A stretch of DNA of 64,000 bases from Takakia lepidozioides. Its lineage: Eukaryota; Streptophyta; Takakiopsida; Takakiales; Takakiaceae. The translations under genes and the position numbers were made by a program. The notes under the pieces were generated by a model. It did no database searches. It saw only the letters and a program-made list of their open reading frames with translations, and was not told the origin of the DNA. This document shows, one piece after another, positions 22,634 through 33,849 of the stretch. The stretch spans positions 12,896,001 to 12,960,000 of the forward strand of contig CM060733.1 of NCBI GenBank assembly GCA_030704615.1, in the 5' to 3' direction. Within the stretch, counting starts at the first letter, position 1. Every line of letters starts with the position of its first letter.

Positions 22634-23011
22634 TCAATCAAACTCCGATGGGAGGGTGAATAGCAAGGTGTGCTTGTCGTCTTCATCGATCAGATACCCG
22701 GAGGCGTAAGTGGCAGCGCGGTTATCATGTTTGATAAGGACATGGGAGTCATCACGTACAGTAATGGCACTTGTAGCAATATGGTACTTCGGAGAATAGA
22801 ATGAAAGGGCTCTGTAGTCTGATCCATCTTCTGGCATGTAGATTTGAACACTCTCACCACTGTGTAATGTCCACTGATACATTCGGTCATTGTCGTCTGT
22901 CACTACTACCTCTTTGGCAGGCCCGTTGATAATGGTGATGGAAGCATTGCCTGTATTCAGACACATAGTGCTCACCAGCACACACAGAATCATTAAGATT
23001 GACCCCCTCAT
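22634..23011 (-). CDS. Small predicted secreted protein, family unknown
   Basis: An ATG at 23011 opens a 125-aa frame. Residues 1 to about 23 (MRGSILMILCVLVSTMCLNT) form a typical signal peptide: basic start, hydrophobic core and a probable cut after Gly-Asn-Ala. The mature part of about 100 residues has no cysteine, is acidic, and alternates short hydrophobic and polar stretches (SITIINGPAKEVVV, YQWTLHSGESVQIYMPEDG, SAITVRDDSHVLIKHD), suggesting a beta-rich fold. Cys-rich secreted peptide families and the plant self-incompatibility S1 family do not fit, since the S1 cysteines and its usual W/H pattern are absent. The frame extends three codons upstream to a TTG, which is not used. A short upstream intron ending in TTTGCAG just before the ATG cannot be excluded. 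Intact, but function unknown. Confidence 0.65.
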   Translation of the reverse strand: MRGSILMILCVLVSTMCLNTGNASITIINGPAKEVVVTDDNDRMYQWTLHSGESVQIYMPEDGSDYRALSFYSPKYHIATSAITVRDDSHVLIKHDNRAATYASGYLIDEDDKHTLLFTLPSEFD

Positions 23012-23724
23012 GGTCTGCAAACATTCACACTCGCACTATTTTAAACTTGGTGGACAGCATTGAGAATTTGAACATTGCAGATTAGAGACCTACAGTGCAC
23101 AAACTAGGCCTACTTGTTTTGAGTCATGATGGGGGAGCGGGGGAATTGCAAGGGAAAAAACTGACCAGAAATCACCTTAGGAGCTCAAATGAGCAGAAAA
23201 CAGGAGAAATTAGGAGCACAAGGGGGTGTACAATGGATGGAGAAATGTCCCGCAGTCTCCAGCTCTCGATTTGTGCGAAATTATACAAAGTGGGTATCTA
23301 TTCAGTTTCTTCAGTCGGCCTCGTCCTCTCTCTCACACAGGGCTTGCACTGTCGTTTCGTATCCCAACACACTCTCTCGTGCTCTCGACTGCTAGAACAA
23401 CTGTATGCCCCAACTGACCGTTCTACTACAGTTACCAACATACCTCGGTATATGTAGACCATAGGGTACGTAGCAAAAAATTTGAGTTTCTTTACGCAGG
23501 GGAAGGCCCCTCTTGTCAGGACTTCCTAGATTCTCGGGCTGCCGCCCTCGGATTGAGGCCCTCAAATCCAGGAACTTCCGAGGCCCACTCAGGGCATTCC
23601 CCTAAGTATACATAGGTGTACAGCACATTTATACATGGCCTCCAAAAGTTTGGAAATCCAGAAGCCACCGTGCTTGTTTTCCTCCATGTAAACAGCCCCT
23701 CTCTCTAAACTCTTCTCCGCTATA
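23012..23724. other. Intergenic, no recognised gene
   Basis: Presumed promoter side of the secreted-protein gene. Short frames on the plus strand at 23095-23457 show no recognised domain. Confidence 0.35.
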
Positions 23725-24335
23725 CTAATCATGCTGAAGTCGGGGAGTTATGATTATTGGCGAATTGTGACCAATATAGAGGACAAAACTGAAGACAGCG
23801 TCCCAAATGCATACTTCTCGGCCTTCACTAATGAACTCACCTATTCTATACCCGGATAGAAAGCCAGAAGCAAAATTTGCGGGAGCTAAGTTCCTCTTGC
23901 CTCAAACGTATGCCCACCTTATTGTTTTACTATGAATAAAGGACGGCTAGGCAAGTGTAGTGTTGTTTGCCTGATACGTTGCACGGATTAAACAGTTACA
24001 TATTCGTCTCGCACTCTGCTAATCATGCTGAAGTCGGGGAGTTATGATTATTGGCGAATTGTGACCAATATAGAGGACAAAACTGAAGACAGCGTCCCAA
24101 ATGCATACTTCTCGGCCTTCACTAATGAACTCACCTTTCAAATTAGCAAGTTTTGAAGAATTCTATACCCGGATAGAAAGCCAGAAGCAAAATTTGCGGG
24201 AGCTAAGTTCCTCTTGCCTCAAACGTATGCCCACCTTATTGTTTTACTATGAATAAAGGACGGCTAGGCAAGTGTAGTGTTGTTTGCCTGATACGTTGCA
24301 CGGATTAAACAGTTACATATTCGTCTCGCACTCTG
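23725..24335 (+). repeat. Head-to-tail tandem duplication (294 bp + 317 bp)
   Basis: Copy 1 (23725-24018) and copy 2 (24019-24335) read as identical except for a 23-bp block (24137-24159) present only in copy 2. Each begins with an ATG frame starting MLKSGSYDYWRIVTNIEDKT. It ends after 42 codons in copy 1 and, because of the 23-bp difference, after 43 codons with another C terminus in copy 2. An AATAAA polyadenylation-type hexamer follows in each copy. The short frame is not recognised; it could be a terminal exon or a relic. Confidence 0.85.
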
Positions 24336-24942
24336 CTTCTCCGCGAGTCGCCTTACATGTTACATCTGTTGAGAGACATCGTTTCCTGGCAGTTTCAACC
24401 AGGAGAGAAGTGTGCTGTTCCATTGGAAATTGAAGCAGATGTCGAGAAAGTTTGTTTGAGCGGTTCCCTACCTGTATGTGTGGATATCTCCTCTCTTCCA
24501 TCCAAACTCCAAGGTTCGAAATCCGGGTGACGGACTCGAGGACACTCTTTTGTATTTGCAGTTCTTATGTTCTCAGCGATGGAGATTGTCTAGAGTTCGC
24601 CGATTTAGTCTGCTTGTTGTGTATGGCATGTCGCTGAAATCATCATCGTCATTGCATACTGACACTCAACATTGTGTTTCTAAGACACTATTTTTCCTTC
24701 ACTCTCCGTTTCTTTAGCTTGTATCAGTTTTCTCCCTTGCTCTTGTCTTATGTGTTCCTTCGTTTCCGCTATCTCCATACCATTTTATCTCTCTCCTTAC
24801 ATACTTGCGCTCTGTCGTCTCCCTTCGTTTCACAAATTCTTTCGAGACTGCTTCCTTGGCCCACGGATCCTCTTTCCTCTTCGTGCTCATACTTCGAGTC
24901 GAGGGGGAGCCAGAGAGGGAGGGATGCAGAGTTTCTCGGGGC
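24336..24942. other. Pyrimidine-rich stretch without recognised gene
   Basis: Long CT-rich runs (about 24690-24860) precede the repeat array. A frame that enters the first array unit begins in this stretch but has no recognised N-terminal domain. Confidence 0.35.
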
Positions 24943-26030
24943 AAACTCCAACAGCAGCTGGAAGATCACTTCACACTAGAGCGTTAGGTCTGTCATGTGT
25001 GTCTGAAATTGCATCCGGTCCTTTGGAATTTCCAGCGGATGCAGCTCCATCTTACCCCGCTATTGCTGAGCGGACCTCTCTGTAGTGATGAGAGCGAGGC
25101 TGCAGAACGATCTGAGAGCGAGGATGTGACCAAAATTTCAGTGGAACGATCTGAGGGTGAGGAGGTCACTGAACCGACTGTGGAGCAATCTCCAACAGCA
25201 GCTGGAAGATCACTTCCCACTAGAACGTTAGGTCTGTCATGCGTGTCTGAAATTGCGTCCGGTTCTTTGGAATTTCCAGCAGATGCAGCGCCGTCTTGCC
25301 CCGCTGTTGCTGAGCGGGCCCTCTCTGCAGTGCTGGAGAGCGAGGCGGCAGTGGAACGATCTGAGAGCGAGGATGTCACCAAATTTCCAGTGGAACGATC
25401 TGAGGGTGAGAAGGTCACTGAAGCGACTGTGGAGCAATGTCCAACAGCAGGTGGAAGATCACTTCCCACTAGAACGTTAGGTCTGTCATGCGTGTCTGGA
25501 ATTCCGTCCGGTTCTTTGGAATTTCCAGCAGATGCGGCTCCGTCTTGCCCCGCTGTTGCTGAGCGGGCCCTCTCTGCAGTGCTGGGGAGAGAGGCTGCAG
25601 TGGAACGATCTGAGAGCGAGGATGTGACCAGAATTTCAGTGGAACGATCTGAGGGTGAGTAGGTCACTGAAGCGACTGTGGAGCAATCTCCAACAGCAGC
25701 TGGAAGATCACTTCCCACTAGAACGTGAGGTCTGTCATGCGTGTCTGAAATTGCGTCCGCTCCTTTGGAATTTCCAGCAAATACAGCTCCGTCTTGCCGC
25801 TGTTGCTGAGCGGGCCCTCTCTGCAGTGCTGGAGAGCCAGGCGGCAGTGGAACGATCGGAGAGCGATCTGCTAGCGGTTCAGATGTCTGAAATTGCCTCC
25901 GGTTTTTGGGAATTTCCCGCAGGTGCAGCTCCGTCTTGCCCCGCTGTTGCTGAGCGGGCCCTCTCTGCAGTGCTGGAGCGCGAGGCGACAGTGGAACGAT
26001 CTGAGGGTGAGGAGGTCACTGAACTGACTC
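24943..26030 (+). repeat. Tandem array of an approximately 249-bp (83-codon) coding-like unit
   Basis: The landmark GGTCTGTCATG.GTGTCTG recurs at 24987, 25231, 25480 and 25729, giving spacings of 244, 249 and 249 bp; a shortened fifth unit follows near 25880-26030. The 249-bp unit is 83 codons, so the frame is kept: RSLPTRTLGLSCVSEI, LEFPADAAPSCPAVAERALS, VERSESEDVTKFPVERSEG. The longest frame is 24997-25662; the unit is also open on the minus strand (25718-24993). The 5-bp deficit in the first interval and a TAG at 25660 put the units in three different frames, so if this was one protein it is now broken. The acidic Ser/Glu-rich unit matches no family known to me. Confidence 0.75.
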
Positions 26031-29000
26031 GCCCTATAAGAGAGTTCGTTCTTCATGTCATTTGCCTTCTCCTTCCCATGTCCGTTCGACCCTTCGCAGT
26101 ACAGTATCCTTGAGAGTGTCACTACAGCCAGTGTGTTAAGCTAGAGTGGCTGTGCTGGAATAAATACCTGGCGTTCCAGTATGCAGGCAACGACAGCCAT
26201 TAATCTGCATTTAATTTTATGTGATGCTCTCAAAAGAATAATCAAATCAGCTCAATATGAATGGTGACTTTATTGGGAGCTGAGGGTTTCTTGTTTGCTT
26301 GCTCTGTGTTCCACATTGTTCTAAGGTTAAGCTTGCCTGTTTCCCGTAATCTCGACCATTTTCCAGTCTAGTGATTCTCTGTTGAGATTTCGGTTCTTGG
26401 CATTTTTACTGGTATGAATCACAGTGTTGTTGGCTAATATCTCCTTGTATTTTGTTCCTGGGTGTTAGCATTTTTGGACTCTGATAGACATCACCACAGA
26501 TTACAGAAATGAATGGGTGCCCTCTACAATATGTTCATGGGTTCAAGGAGAAAAAGAAGGAGAAGAAGAAGAGGGACTCAGTCTTAAATACACAGGACTG
26601 TATTTTGCCACTAGCAAAAATGGTTTTCCTGTAGGTTCTGTTACCTAGAAAGACAACCATCCACATACCCAGTTGGTCTGGTTGGTTGGCTCTGTGATTG
26701 CAGATTGGGTTGACTGCTTCTAGTGACCTGCACCATAGGCATGTGTGGAACCACCTACATTGCCCTAGTCACTGGGCACATGCCGCATGGCATATTTCAG
26801 GTCAGGGTTTGTATCCCAAAGGGCCAACGCAGTCAAATGTATGTCATAGCCAACCTTTGCACGGAACTGCCAATGAGTACGTCTATCTTCTCTCACAGTG
26901 TAGACTTGCATGCAAATTAGGGGGAAGAGTGCATAGTGGCGTTGTAACTAATGGGATCATTGCTGAGAATCTGACAGAAAAGCTTCATTTCTCATGTACG
27001 AATTGCAGCTTGGGAGGAGCCATAGCTGTGCGATTAGTTGCAAAGAGATCTCTCCTTCATGCCTGAACAGGCCTGATTGTGGTTGATGTAGTTGAGGTTT
27101 GTGTCAATCTCTCTGTACCCCAAACTCCTGTTGTAATGACCTCTCCAGCAAGAATACTAACAACTGTAGAGCTGAAAATTAAGGGTACTGCTTCGTGTGT
27201 ATGTGAGAAAAGGAGATAGTTGTCTAGAGTCGACATGGGATCCTCTGTTCGCAGGGGACTGTATGGCATCACTGTTCCACATCCAACGAATTTTGTCAAA
27301 TTGACCACTTCATTTTCCATCAGTTGAAAATGCTGTAGGTTGCCAGAACTATTTTCTGACTTTGTCCTTTTAATGGACTAGTGACATAGATTTAGCCTCC
27401 TTCATGAGTGCAATTGGCTACACCAAGCTCTCCTTAAGGAGATATCCTAGAAGGGGTCCTAAAGACTGTGTGTGGGGAGTGGAGGTGTAGATCGAATGGA
27501 GTGTCAGAGGAGGTGGTGCATTAAGAAATATCGAATCTGCATGTGTTTCAGTTTGTTCTACTATGAAGTTTCAGGAAGATGAAAATTGGTACTACTCTGC
27601 ACTTCCCTTGTTGCCTGGCTTGTTGTTTCCAGTGACGTGGCTCATTTGTTAGTCTTTTGTGGATCTTTCGATCACTTTCTATCTGATGCAATTGTATGTT
27701 AATTGAGAACGCTCAGTGTCCACTAAACCCATCCTGCCGATTTATCTGCTTTCCATCCTCGTGAGCCAAAGCTAATCCTGTAGTTTGTGAGCACACTGCT
27801 CCTTGTGCACACCCATCAGTCAGCCCAGGCTAAAAACCCATGAATTGGCAAATGCTTTGGGACCTCATCAAGATTTCAGAGAGTACTTTGCAGTATCGGA
27901 GTCTTTTTCCTATTGTTCTACTTTGTCCCATGGGCCACGGGGGCATCTTATTTATGAAGTTTCTTTTGCTTTTGCTTTCAACAATTCATGCTCTCTAGGA
28001 GCTATCCTGTTCAATTATGTCCGGGCCTTTAAGTATTCTGAACATCCTGAAAGTTTGTTGATATCTCTGGCATGCAGGTTTTTAATGTCTGCTCCGGGTT
28101 CTCAACACAGATGGGCATGCCTGGAACCTGCCAGATCTCACAGGATTCTGGTTCTCACCATCCATACTTCCCTGTCTACAAGCAGAAAAGAGGAATAGCT
28201 AGGAGGTCTCCGCATCAAGTACCTGTCTATTCTGTTGGTTCCAGCTAAAAGAAGAAGCTTTGGGACTGGGCAGGAGCGGCCTGGGAAGTCACCTGGAATA
28301 TCAGCAGTGATGTTCCCTGTTCGGAAGAAAAGAAGTGAACCACCGAGTCTGCATTTGTACCATCTTCCAGTGAGTTGTGTTTCCCACAACAGCATGCATG
28401 CTGTATTCCAAGTCCTGCCTGTTCCTTGAAAATTTCCCCAATACACATTAAGCCCTACTGAAAAATAAGGTCCTCGGCTTTGGCAACTAGTCTGACTGCT
28501 TTACTGCACTTTGCTGCCCTTGAGCAATCATGTCAGCTATTTATAATGGCCCACTGATGGAACAGTGAGTCACTGACGTCTGGATTAACTTACTGAGCCC
28601 CCTTCAACAACTTTGTAGCTATATTTCTGCAGCAAGCATACTCAACAGAGTCTCATTTTCTGCTCTGCCTCTTGGTTAACAGCTACTATGCAATGCAGTG
28701 ACGGTGCAGTTATCTGTGGCTGACACCTTTGGACGAGTCAAGATCACTGGAGAGGCTGGTAAGTCAATCACACCTATACTTATACTGCTTATACTTGTCT
28801 TGTTGTGTTTTAAAAGGTACGGAATTTGCTCTGACTTAAATCTTGTGTGCTTTGAGTTCACGGATTGTATTCCAAAGGTTGAACAATGTTGTCCTTCTGG
28901 TTTACGTTATCAGAGAGTGGAAAGTTTTGAGTCCTGACTCAAACCATTATGAAGTGAATAAAGTTTCAACTTCTCAGATAAGTTGCTATGATTGATTTTA

Positions 29001-29265
29001 CCAATTTGTAATAATTGTCTTTTAGTTTGTTTGGCCAACCGAGGTCAGCATGGGAACATATGGTTGAGGGAATATGAGAAAAGATGGAACTCCAAACCAT
29101 GCAGATCTGTGCCTCATTTAGTAGTTTGTGCATCCTGTTGCAGATCGCTGATGATAGGACAGATTCATGGCGAGTTTCAAATGATTGTTGTGCATCATTG
29201 TTTCCATGCCATCCAAGTAGAGTCAGAATTGTGCTTGATCTAAACGTTATTAGTCCATAAAGAGA
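26031..29265. other. Intergenic with possible isolated exons
   Basis: No complete gene was recognised. Two segments on the plus strand look exon-like. The first, ending at 28369 before gtgagt, encodes PAKRRSFGTGQERPGKSPG and MFPVRKKRSEPPSLHLYHLP. The second is the 76-nt block 28683-28758, listed separately. A 122-codon frame at 26698-27066 has an unusual W/H/C-rich content but no known motif. These could be remains of one split gene or chance. Confidence 0.3.
28683..28758 (+). other. Candidate internal exon of an unrecognised gene
   Basis: The block is bounded by a strong acceptor (cttggttaacag) and a consensus donor (GCTGgtaagt) and encodes NAVTVQLSVADTFGRVKITG. The flanks read as intron. 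No family was recognised, and the neighbouring exons are uncertain. Confidence 0.3.
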
Positions 29266-29271
29266 GATAGA

Positions 29272-29312
29272 GAGAGAATGTACTCGTAAGACATTGTTTG
29301 TTGTAGCCTAGA
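29272..29312 (-). repeat. LINE 3' tail, diverged
   Basis: The plus strand reads GAATGTACTCGTAAGACATT and GTTTGTTGTAGCCT after a (GA)n run, a diverged copy of the tail at 2995 and 12098. A second, more damaged copy (TTATTCATGAGATG.TTTGCTGTAGC) follows at 29795-29832. Confidence 0.5.
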
Positions 29313-29879
29313 TAGAGATAGGGCTTGTCCTAACCTGACAAGAAAAGGATCTGTCTATTCCAGACTAGATCAAAAATATCTAGAGAACAACAGCCTTCAA
29401 GGAGGCACCATCACATTTCCCCATTATCCAAGCTCTATATCCATAGGTGATTGGGGTGGGTGGTGGTGTGCATGTATATGATCAAACATGACATACATAC
29501 AGGTTTCCTCCATCTTAGTGGTTTTTCATGAATTGCTATATTGCACCACGATAGGGAGTCGGAGCTATCTCTGTTATGCAGATTGTTGGTATGTCAACCA
29601 ACATTGTGTTTGAATTTGTTTTCAAACAACACCTCTATCAAGTCTTTGCAAACTTGCAACATATATGGTTTTCAACATTGTCGAAGCCAACATGATTGGT
29701 ACCTCAGGAAAATAACACCTAGGAGATATGTAAGAGAAGTCTTTTTTTATGAGATGTGACTGTAGCTGTTGTTGCTTTCAAAAGTATTAAAGAGAGTTAT
29801 TCATGAGATGTTTGCTGTAGCTTTGCGGCCATACAGAACTATTAGACGATAATGTGGTATAGAGGATTGATTCCGGCTT

Positions 29880-32170
29880 CGTGTAGCAGCAACTTGAGGA
29901 GGCAAGCTATGCTTCTGAAGGTGAGGCCGCTCGAGAGCAAGAGGCGTCTGGGGAGTCGGAGCCCGAGGACCTTCCAAAGACTCCGTTGGACCAACAGATG
30001 CTTCTGATGTTGCCAGCTTTTTGGGAAGGCCTTTTGGCACAGTTTGGTGGGACCCTAACAGATGTGATGAGGGCCGCTAACGCCACTTCCACAAGCTATC
30101 GAAGCTATCGGAGGACTCCATTAGCCGCTTGCTAGAGGCGGTGGTTGCCCAAACTTGCAAGGTATGCAACTACACTTGCGAGCTGTATCAAGAAGTGGGA
30201 GCATTATGTTGTGGAAGCCGCTTAATGTTCATAAATGGGGAAATTTTCGGAACTAACGTTTCGTTGTTGGTGAACACAGGAGTGTCGCACTCTTCATGAC
30301 ACCGAAACAGCACGGAAGCTGGGGCTCCCGACAATTGACGTAGGGGCCTTTACTGAAGTGTGTTCTGCCAAAGGAGAGCCACAAAGGGTTACGAGGGTAG
30401 CGTGCAACGTTCCTCTTCGATTAGGGAGTTGGGAAGGGCGTGAGGACTTCACGATCTGCGAAGTTGACGGAGTTGACCTCATTTTGGGGATGATGTTTTT
30501 GAATAAATTCGGAGTGGTCATAGATGGCCGCAAGAGGTTGGTCATGCTGCCGTGTGGGAATGGTAGTGAAGTCTTAAGGTATCGAAAAAACCCAACCGAG
30601 TAAGAAGGTGAATGAATCTATGTTGCACTGTGACTATGTTGCTTTTGTCGGTTATCTCTGGGTCCCACGATTCATCATTTAGGGTTACGGCGAAAGAATG
30701 GACCGTGGAGGAATCACACGAGCTCGAGTTTTTGCTTTACGTGAGATAGATGGAAAGAGAAGTCGAACAGGAGCTGAGCCCGGATTGGGTCAACGGAATC
30801 ATGGAGAAATACTAGGATATGATGCCAGGAGATTTATCAAACGGCTTGTCACCGAGAAGAGGGGTCGACAACAAGATCGAAATGTTTCGGGAACAGAACC
30901 GCTTGCCAAGGCGCCCTATCGGTTGAGCCATAGAGATTTGGTGGAACTAAACGAACAGCTTAAAGACCTCCTAGCAAAAAGATACATCCGGCCAAGTAAG
31001 TCATTTTACGGAACCCCGTTGCTATTCGCAGATGAAAAAGATGGGACGTTGCGGATGTGTGTCGATTACAGGGCTCTTAACAAGGTGACTATAAAAAAAT
31101 CAGTACCCTTTGTCAAGGATTGATGATCTCATCGATCGGTTGGCAGACGCAAAGTATTTTAGTCGGATCGATTTACGTTTAAGTTACCATAAAATTCGGG
31201 TAGCGAAAGAAGATGAAGAGAAAACGACGTGCAGGACAAGGTATGATCGGTGATGCCATTTGGACTCACGCGCCAGCGACTTTCATAACCTTAATGAACA
31301 GTGTCTTTCAGGAATGGTTAGATGATTTTTTGATCGTGTACATCGACGATATCTTGGTGTATTCGAAAATAAAATAAGACCACCTGGAGCACTTCAAAAG
31401 ATGTTCCAAAAATTGCAGGAAAGAAAACTCTACGCCAAGGCTTCAAAGTGCAAATTCGGGGTCATAAAAGTAGAGTTCATAGGGCATGTGATTACGCAAG
31501 ATAGGATAAAAATGGAGGATAAAAGATGTATAGGAATCTCCAGCTTCGATCTCGAGAGTACGATCATTTATGGGACTCGCCTCACACTACCGAAAGTATG
31601 AAGGTGTTCACGGACAATGTTACGGTGAGGTATTTTACCACGTAATCTCAGTTGTTCCCAAAACAAATTAGGTGGCAAGATACTTTGGCATTGTTTGACA
31701 TGGATATCTAGTACAAGCTGGGACGAGATAATGTGGTGGTCGATGCTCTGAGTAGGAAGCAGCACCTCATGTTGGTGTACCAGGGTAAGATGGAATAGCA
31801 AAGGAAAATACGGAGGACTTATCGAAGGGACGAATTGTCGAAGTCCGTGATGCAGGACTTGAGGCTAGGGGCCAAGTTGTAGTTCCACCTGCACAATTGA
31901 TTGCTTCGCTACAAGCAAAAGCATTTTTATGTGCCGAAGGGAGGGCTAAGAAAAAATCTCTTGAGGGAATGTCGTGATGGTTCGCTTGCGGGTCACGGCG
32001 GGGCCAAGCGTACCGCGACACTCTTAAAGAATTAGTATTTCTAGCCCAAACTAAGGGAGGAGGCCGAGGAGTATGTCAAGACATGTATCACATCCCAACA
32101 AAACCGGAGCGAGTACAAAATTCAAGCGGGACTCTCACAACCTTTACCGATTCCAGAAGAACCTTGGGAG
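29880..32170 (+). mobile_element. Dead Ty3/gypsy retrotransposon (gag end to integrase start)
   Basis: Pieces of the polyprotein appear in the right order with many frameshifts and stops. A Glu-rich gag stretch lies at 29890-30120. The retropepsin region is LMFINGEIFGTNVSLLVNTG (VNTG at 30270-30281) and continues as DLILGMMFLNKFGVVIDG at 30358-30600. Reverse transcriptase follows with [20 protein letters not shown] and [18 protein letters not shown] (to 31123), then YIDD at 31339-31350 and KLYAKASKCKFG near 31425. The RNase H end is RWQDTLALFDMDI..YKLGRDNVVVDALSRK near 31670-31760. The integrase zinc-binding region (LLREC..GSLAGHGGAKRT, YVKTCITSQQNRSEYK) lies at 31955-32125. It stops at WESVSMANM, before the integrase core. 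No LTR was identified, so it is neither complete nor active. Confidence 0.9.
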
Positions 32171-33000
32171 AGTGTCTCAATGGCTAATATGTAGAATGCA
32201 TGATAGCTTACAAAAGTAAGGAAAGGTAAATTGAACAAGTCGTGTGTTTGCATAATGCCGAAATTGGGTGACTCCCATCTAATGGACAAGGAAGCTTGCG
32301 CCATCTTTGGGAGTTCATGTGCTGGTGCGCGCGTACTATAATCGCGCTACTGAAGGGTTGAATTGGAAGCCACACTTGGAAAGCATGCTCCACACATGCG
32401 CCACTTGCTTGGTCAACCACTTGCTTCACTAAGAGCAATCCAAGAACTCATAGAACTAGCAAAAACACTCCCTTCTAGCGCCGCCTTAGCTTGCTTGTTT
32501 GTCAACCAAATGAAACCCCACTTGGCTTCATTTCACCATGGATAGAACAACCACTTCTTAGCTCATTCTCTTGAGCTACTCAATGCTCCTCAAGGTACCC
32601 TTGTTGTATTCCTTCTATGGTGTTTCCAACCCAAGCATGTGCCGCTCTTTGGCTTCTCTTTCACATGATCATGAATAACTAGAGCTTGCTCTTGAAACCC
32701 TAGTGTTAATCTTCTCCGCACACAAGACGCTTCTCTTGTGATGCAAGAGCTCTTTTCCAAGCTCTCAAACCCTTAGTGCACATACAAATACTTACCATGC
32801 AAAACCATGCAAGCTTTGTGATACAAGAGCTCTCCCCTTAAGCTCTCCACCTCTGCAAAGTCTTGTGACTCAAGAGCTCTTTCCTTGAGCTCTCCACCTC
32901 TTTGATGCAATGCAAAACACTCTCCCTTGCAACACCTTGCAAGCCTTGTGAGATACTTGAGCTTTTCCTAGCTCTCTCACTCCTTGGTGTACACCAACAC
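32171..33000. other. Low-information repeat DNA rich in AGAGCTC / CAAGCTCT motifs
   Basis: Sequence with recurring ..TTGAGCTCTCCACCTCT.. and CCTTGCAA motifs. It loosely resembles 40700-41250, which likewise precedes a copy of the dispersed repeat described next. No gene was recognised. Confidence 0.35.
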
Positions 33001-33430
33001 AAGTACTAAACTAATCCTCCGCACTCACAAGCATAAGGTCATCTTCTTGTAGTGATAATGAGAAAGAACACGAAATGGAAACACTCCACTCATGAATCCA
33101 CTCAATCACATAAACTAAGTCAAGCCAAGGGCACATTTGCTAAATGAATCCATCCTACAAAGCCCTCACCACACTCCCTCTCAATACCTAAAGCTATGGA
33201 GATGGGAGAGGCTCATGGAGACTCAACTACAGGAAGATGAGTCTCCTCAACACTCACAAGGGGAAAAACCCATCCCCATGTCCCATCCTCATGTCCCAAG
33301 TGAGGCTTGACACCTCACTTGATATATGAGACCAAATGAAGTCCCAAAATACAAAATGCACATATAAATATCCAAAATGTCCTAGTTAACTAGAAGTAGG
33401 TAATTCTAGTTAACCATGACTAAAACCATG
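33001..33430 (+). repeat. Dispersed repeat family X, copy 1
   Basis: Shares with 41290-41670 the order TCTTCT.GTAGTGATA.., AAGTCAAGCCAA.GGCAC, GTCCCAAGTGAGG.T, CACCTCACTTG and ACCAAA.GAAGT, and ends near ACCATGACA. A more diverged relative lies at 41740-42070 and an inverted one at 50890-51290. They could be LTRs or another element end; no protein is encoded. Confidence 0.55.
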
Positions 33431-33432
33431 AC

Positions 33433-33785
33433 ATGTGTATGGTCAATTTTTGTGGATTGAATGCTGGTAGGTAGTTAGCCTCCGGTTAGTTCCAAGGGGT
33501 AGTAATTTTTTGGAGTGAAAAAATATACTTTGTAGGAAGTTAAGGATTAACTATACCCAATATTTATTTATTATCCTCCGGGTATCAATAAGAATTTTTA
33601 CTATTAAATTATAGGTTTCAGATTCCACTAGAGTAATATACACTTTTCTGAAAGATAAATATCAATATATAATAATATACCTTTTTCTTAGAGTATATTA
33701 TCCTATTGATATTTATCCCTTGGAACTAACGGGAGGCTAACCATCTACAAACATTCAATCCACAAAAAATGACTATACACATACA
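33433..33785. mobile_element. MITE with roughly 70-bp inverted repeats
   Basis: The left arm (about 33433-33505) and the inverted right arm (about 33715-33785) share GTGTAT.GTCA, TTTTTGTGGATTGAATG, GGTTAGCCTCC and GTTAGTTCCAAGG. The centre is very AT-rich and itself partly palindromic (ATAAATATCAATA against TATTGATATTTAT). There is no coding capacity. It directly abuts the end of dispersed repeat X copy 1. Confidence 0.8.
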
Positions 33786-33849
33786 TACCTACCTGACCTC
33801 TACACAATCTCCTAAAATTTTAGGAATTTTCACTATTGAGTTTGAAAAA

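Noticed and set aside
24993-25718. 241-codon minus-strand frame over the tandem array
   Set aside because: Not called as a gene because it is the mirror of an in-frame 249-bp repeat; kept only as an observation.
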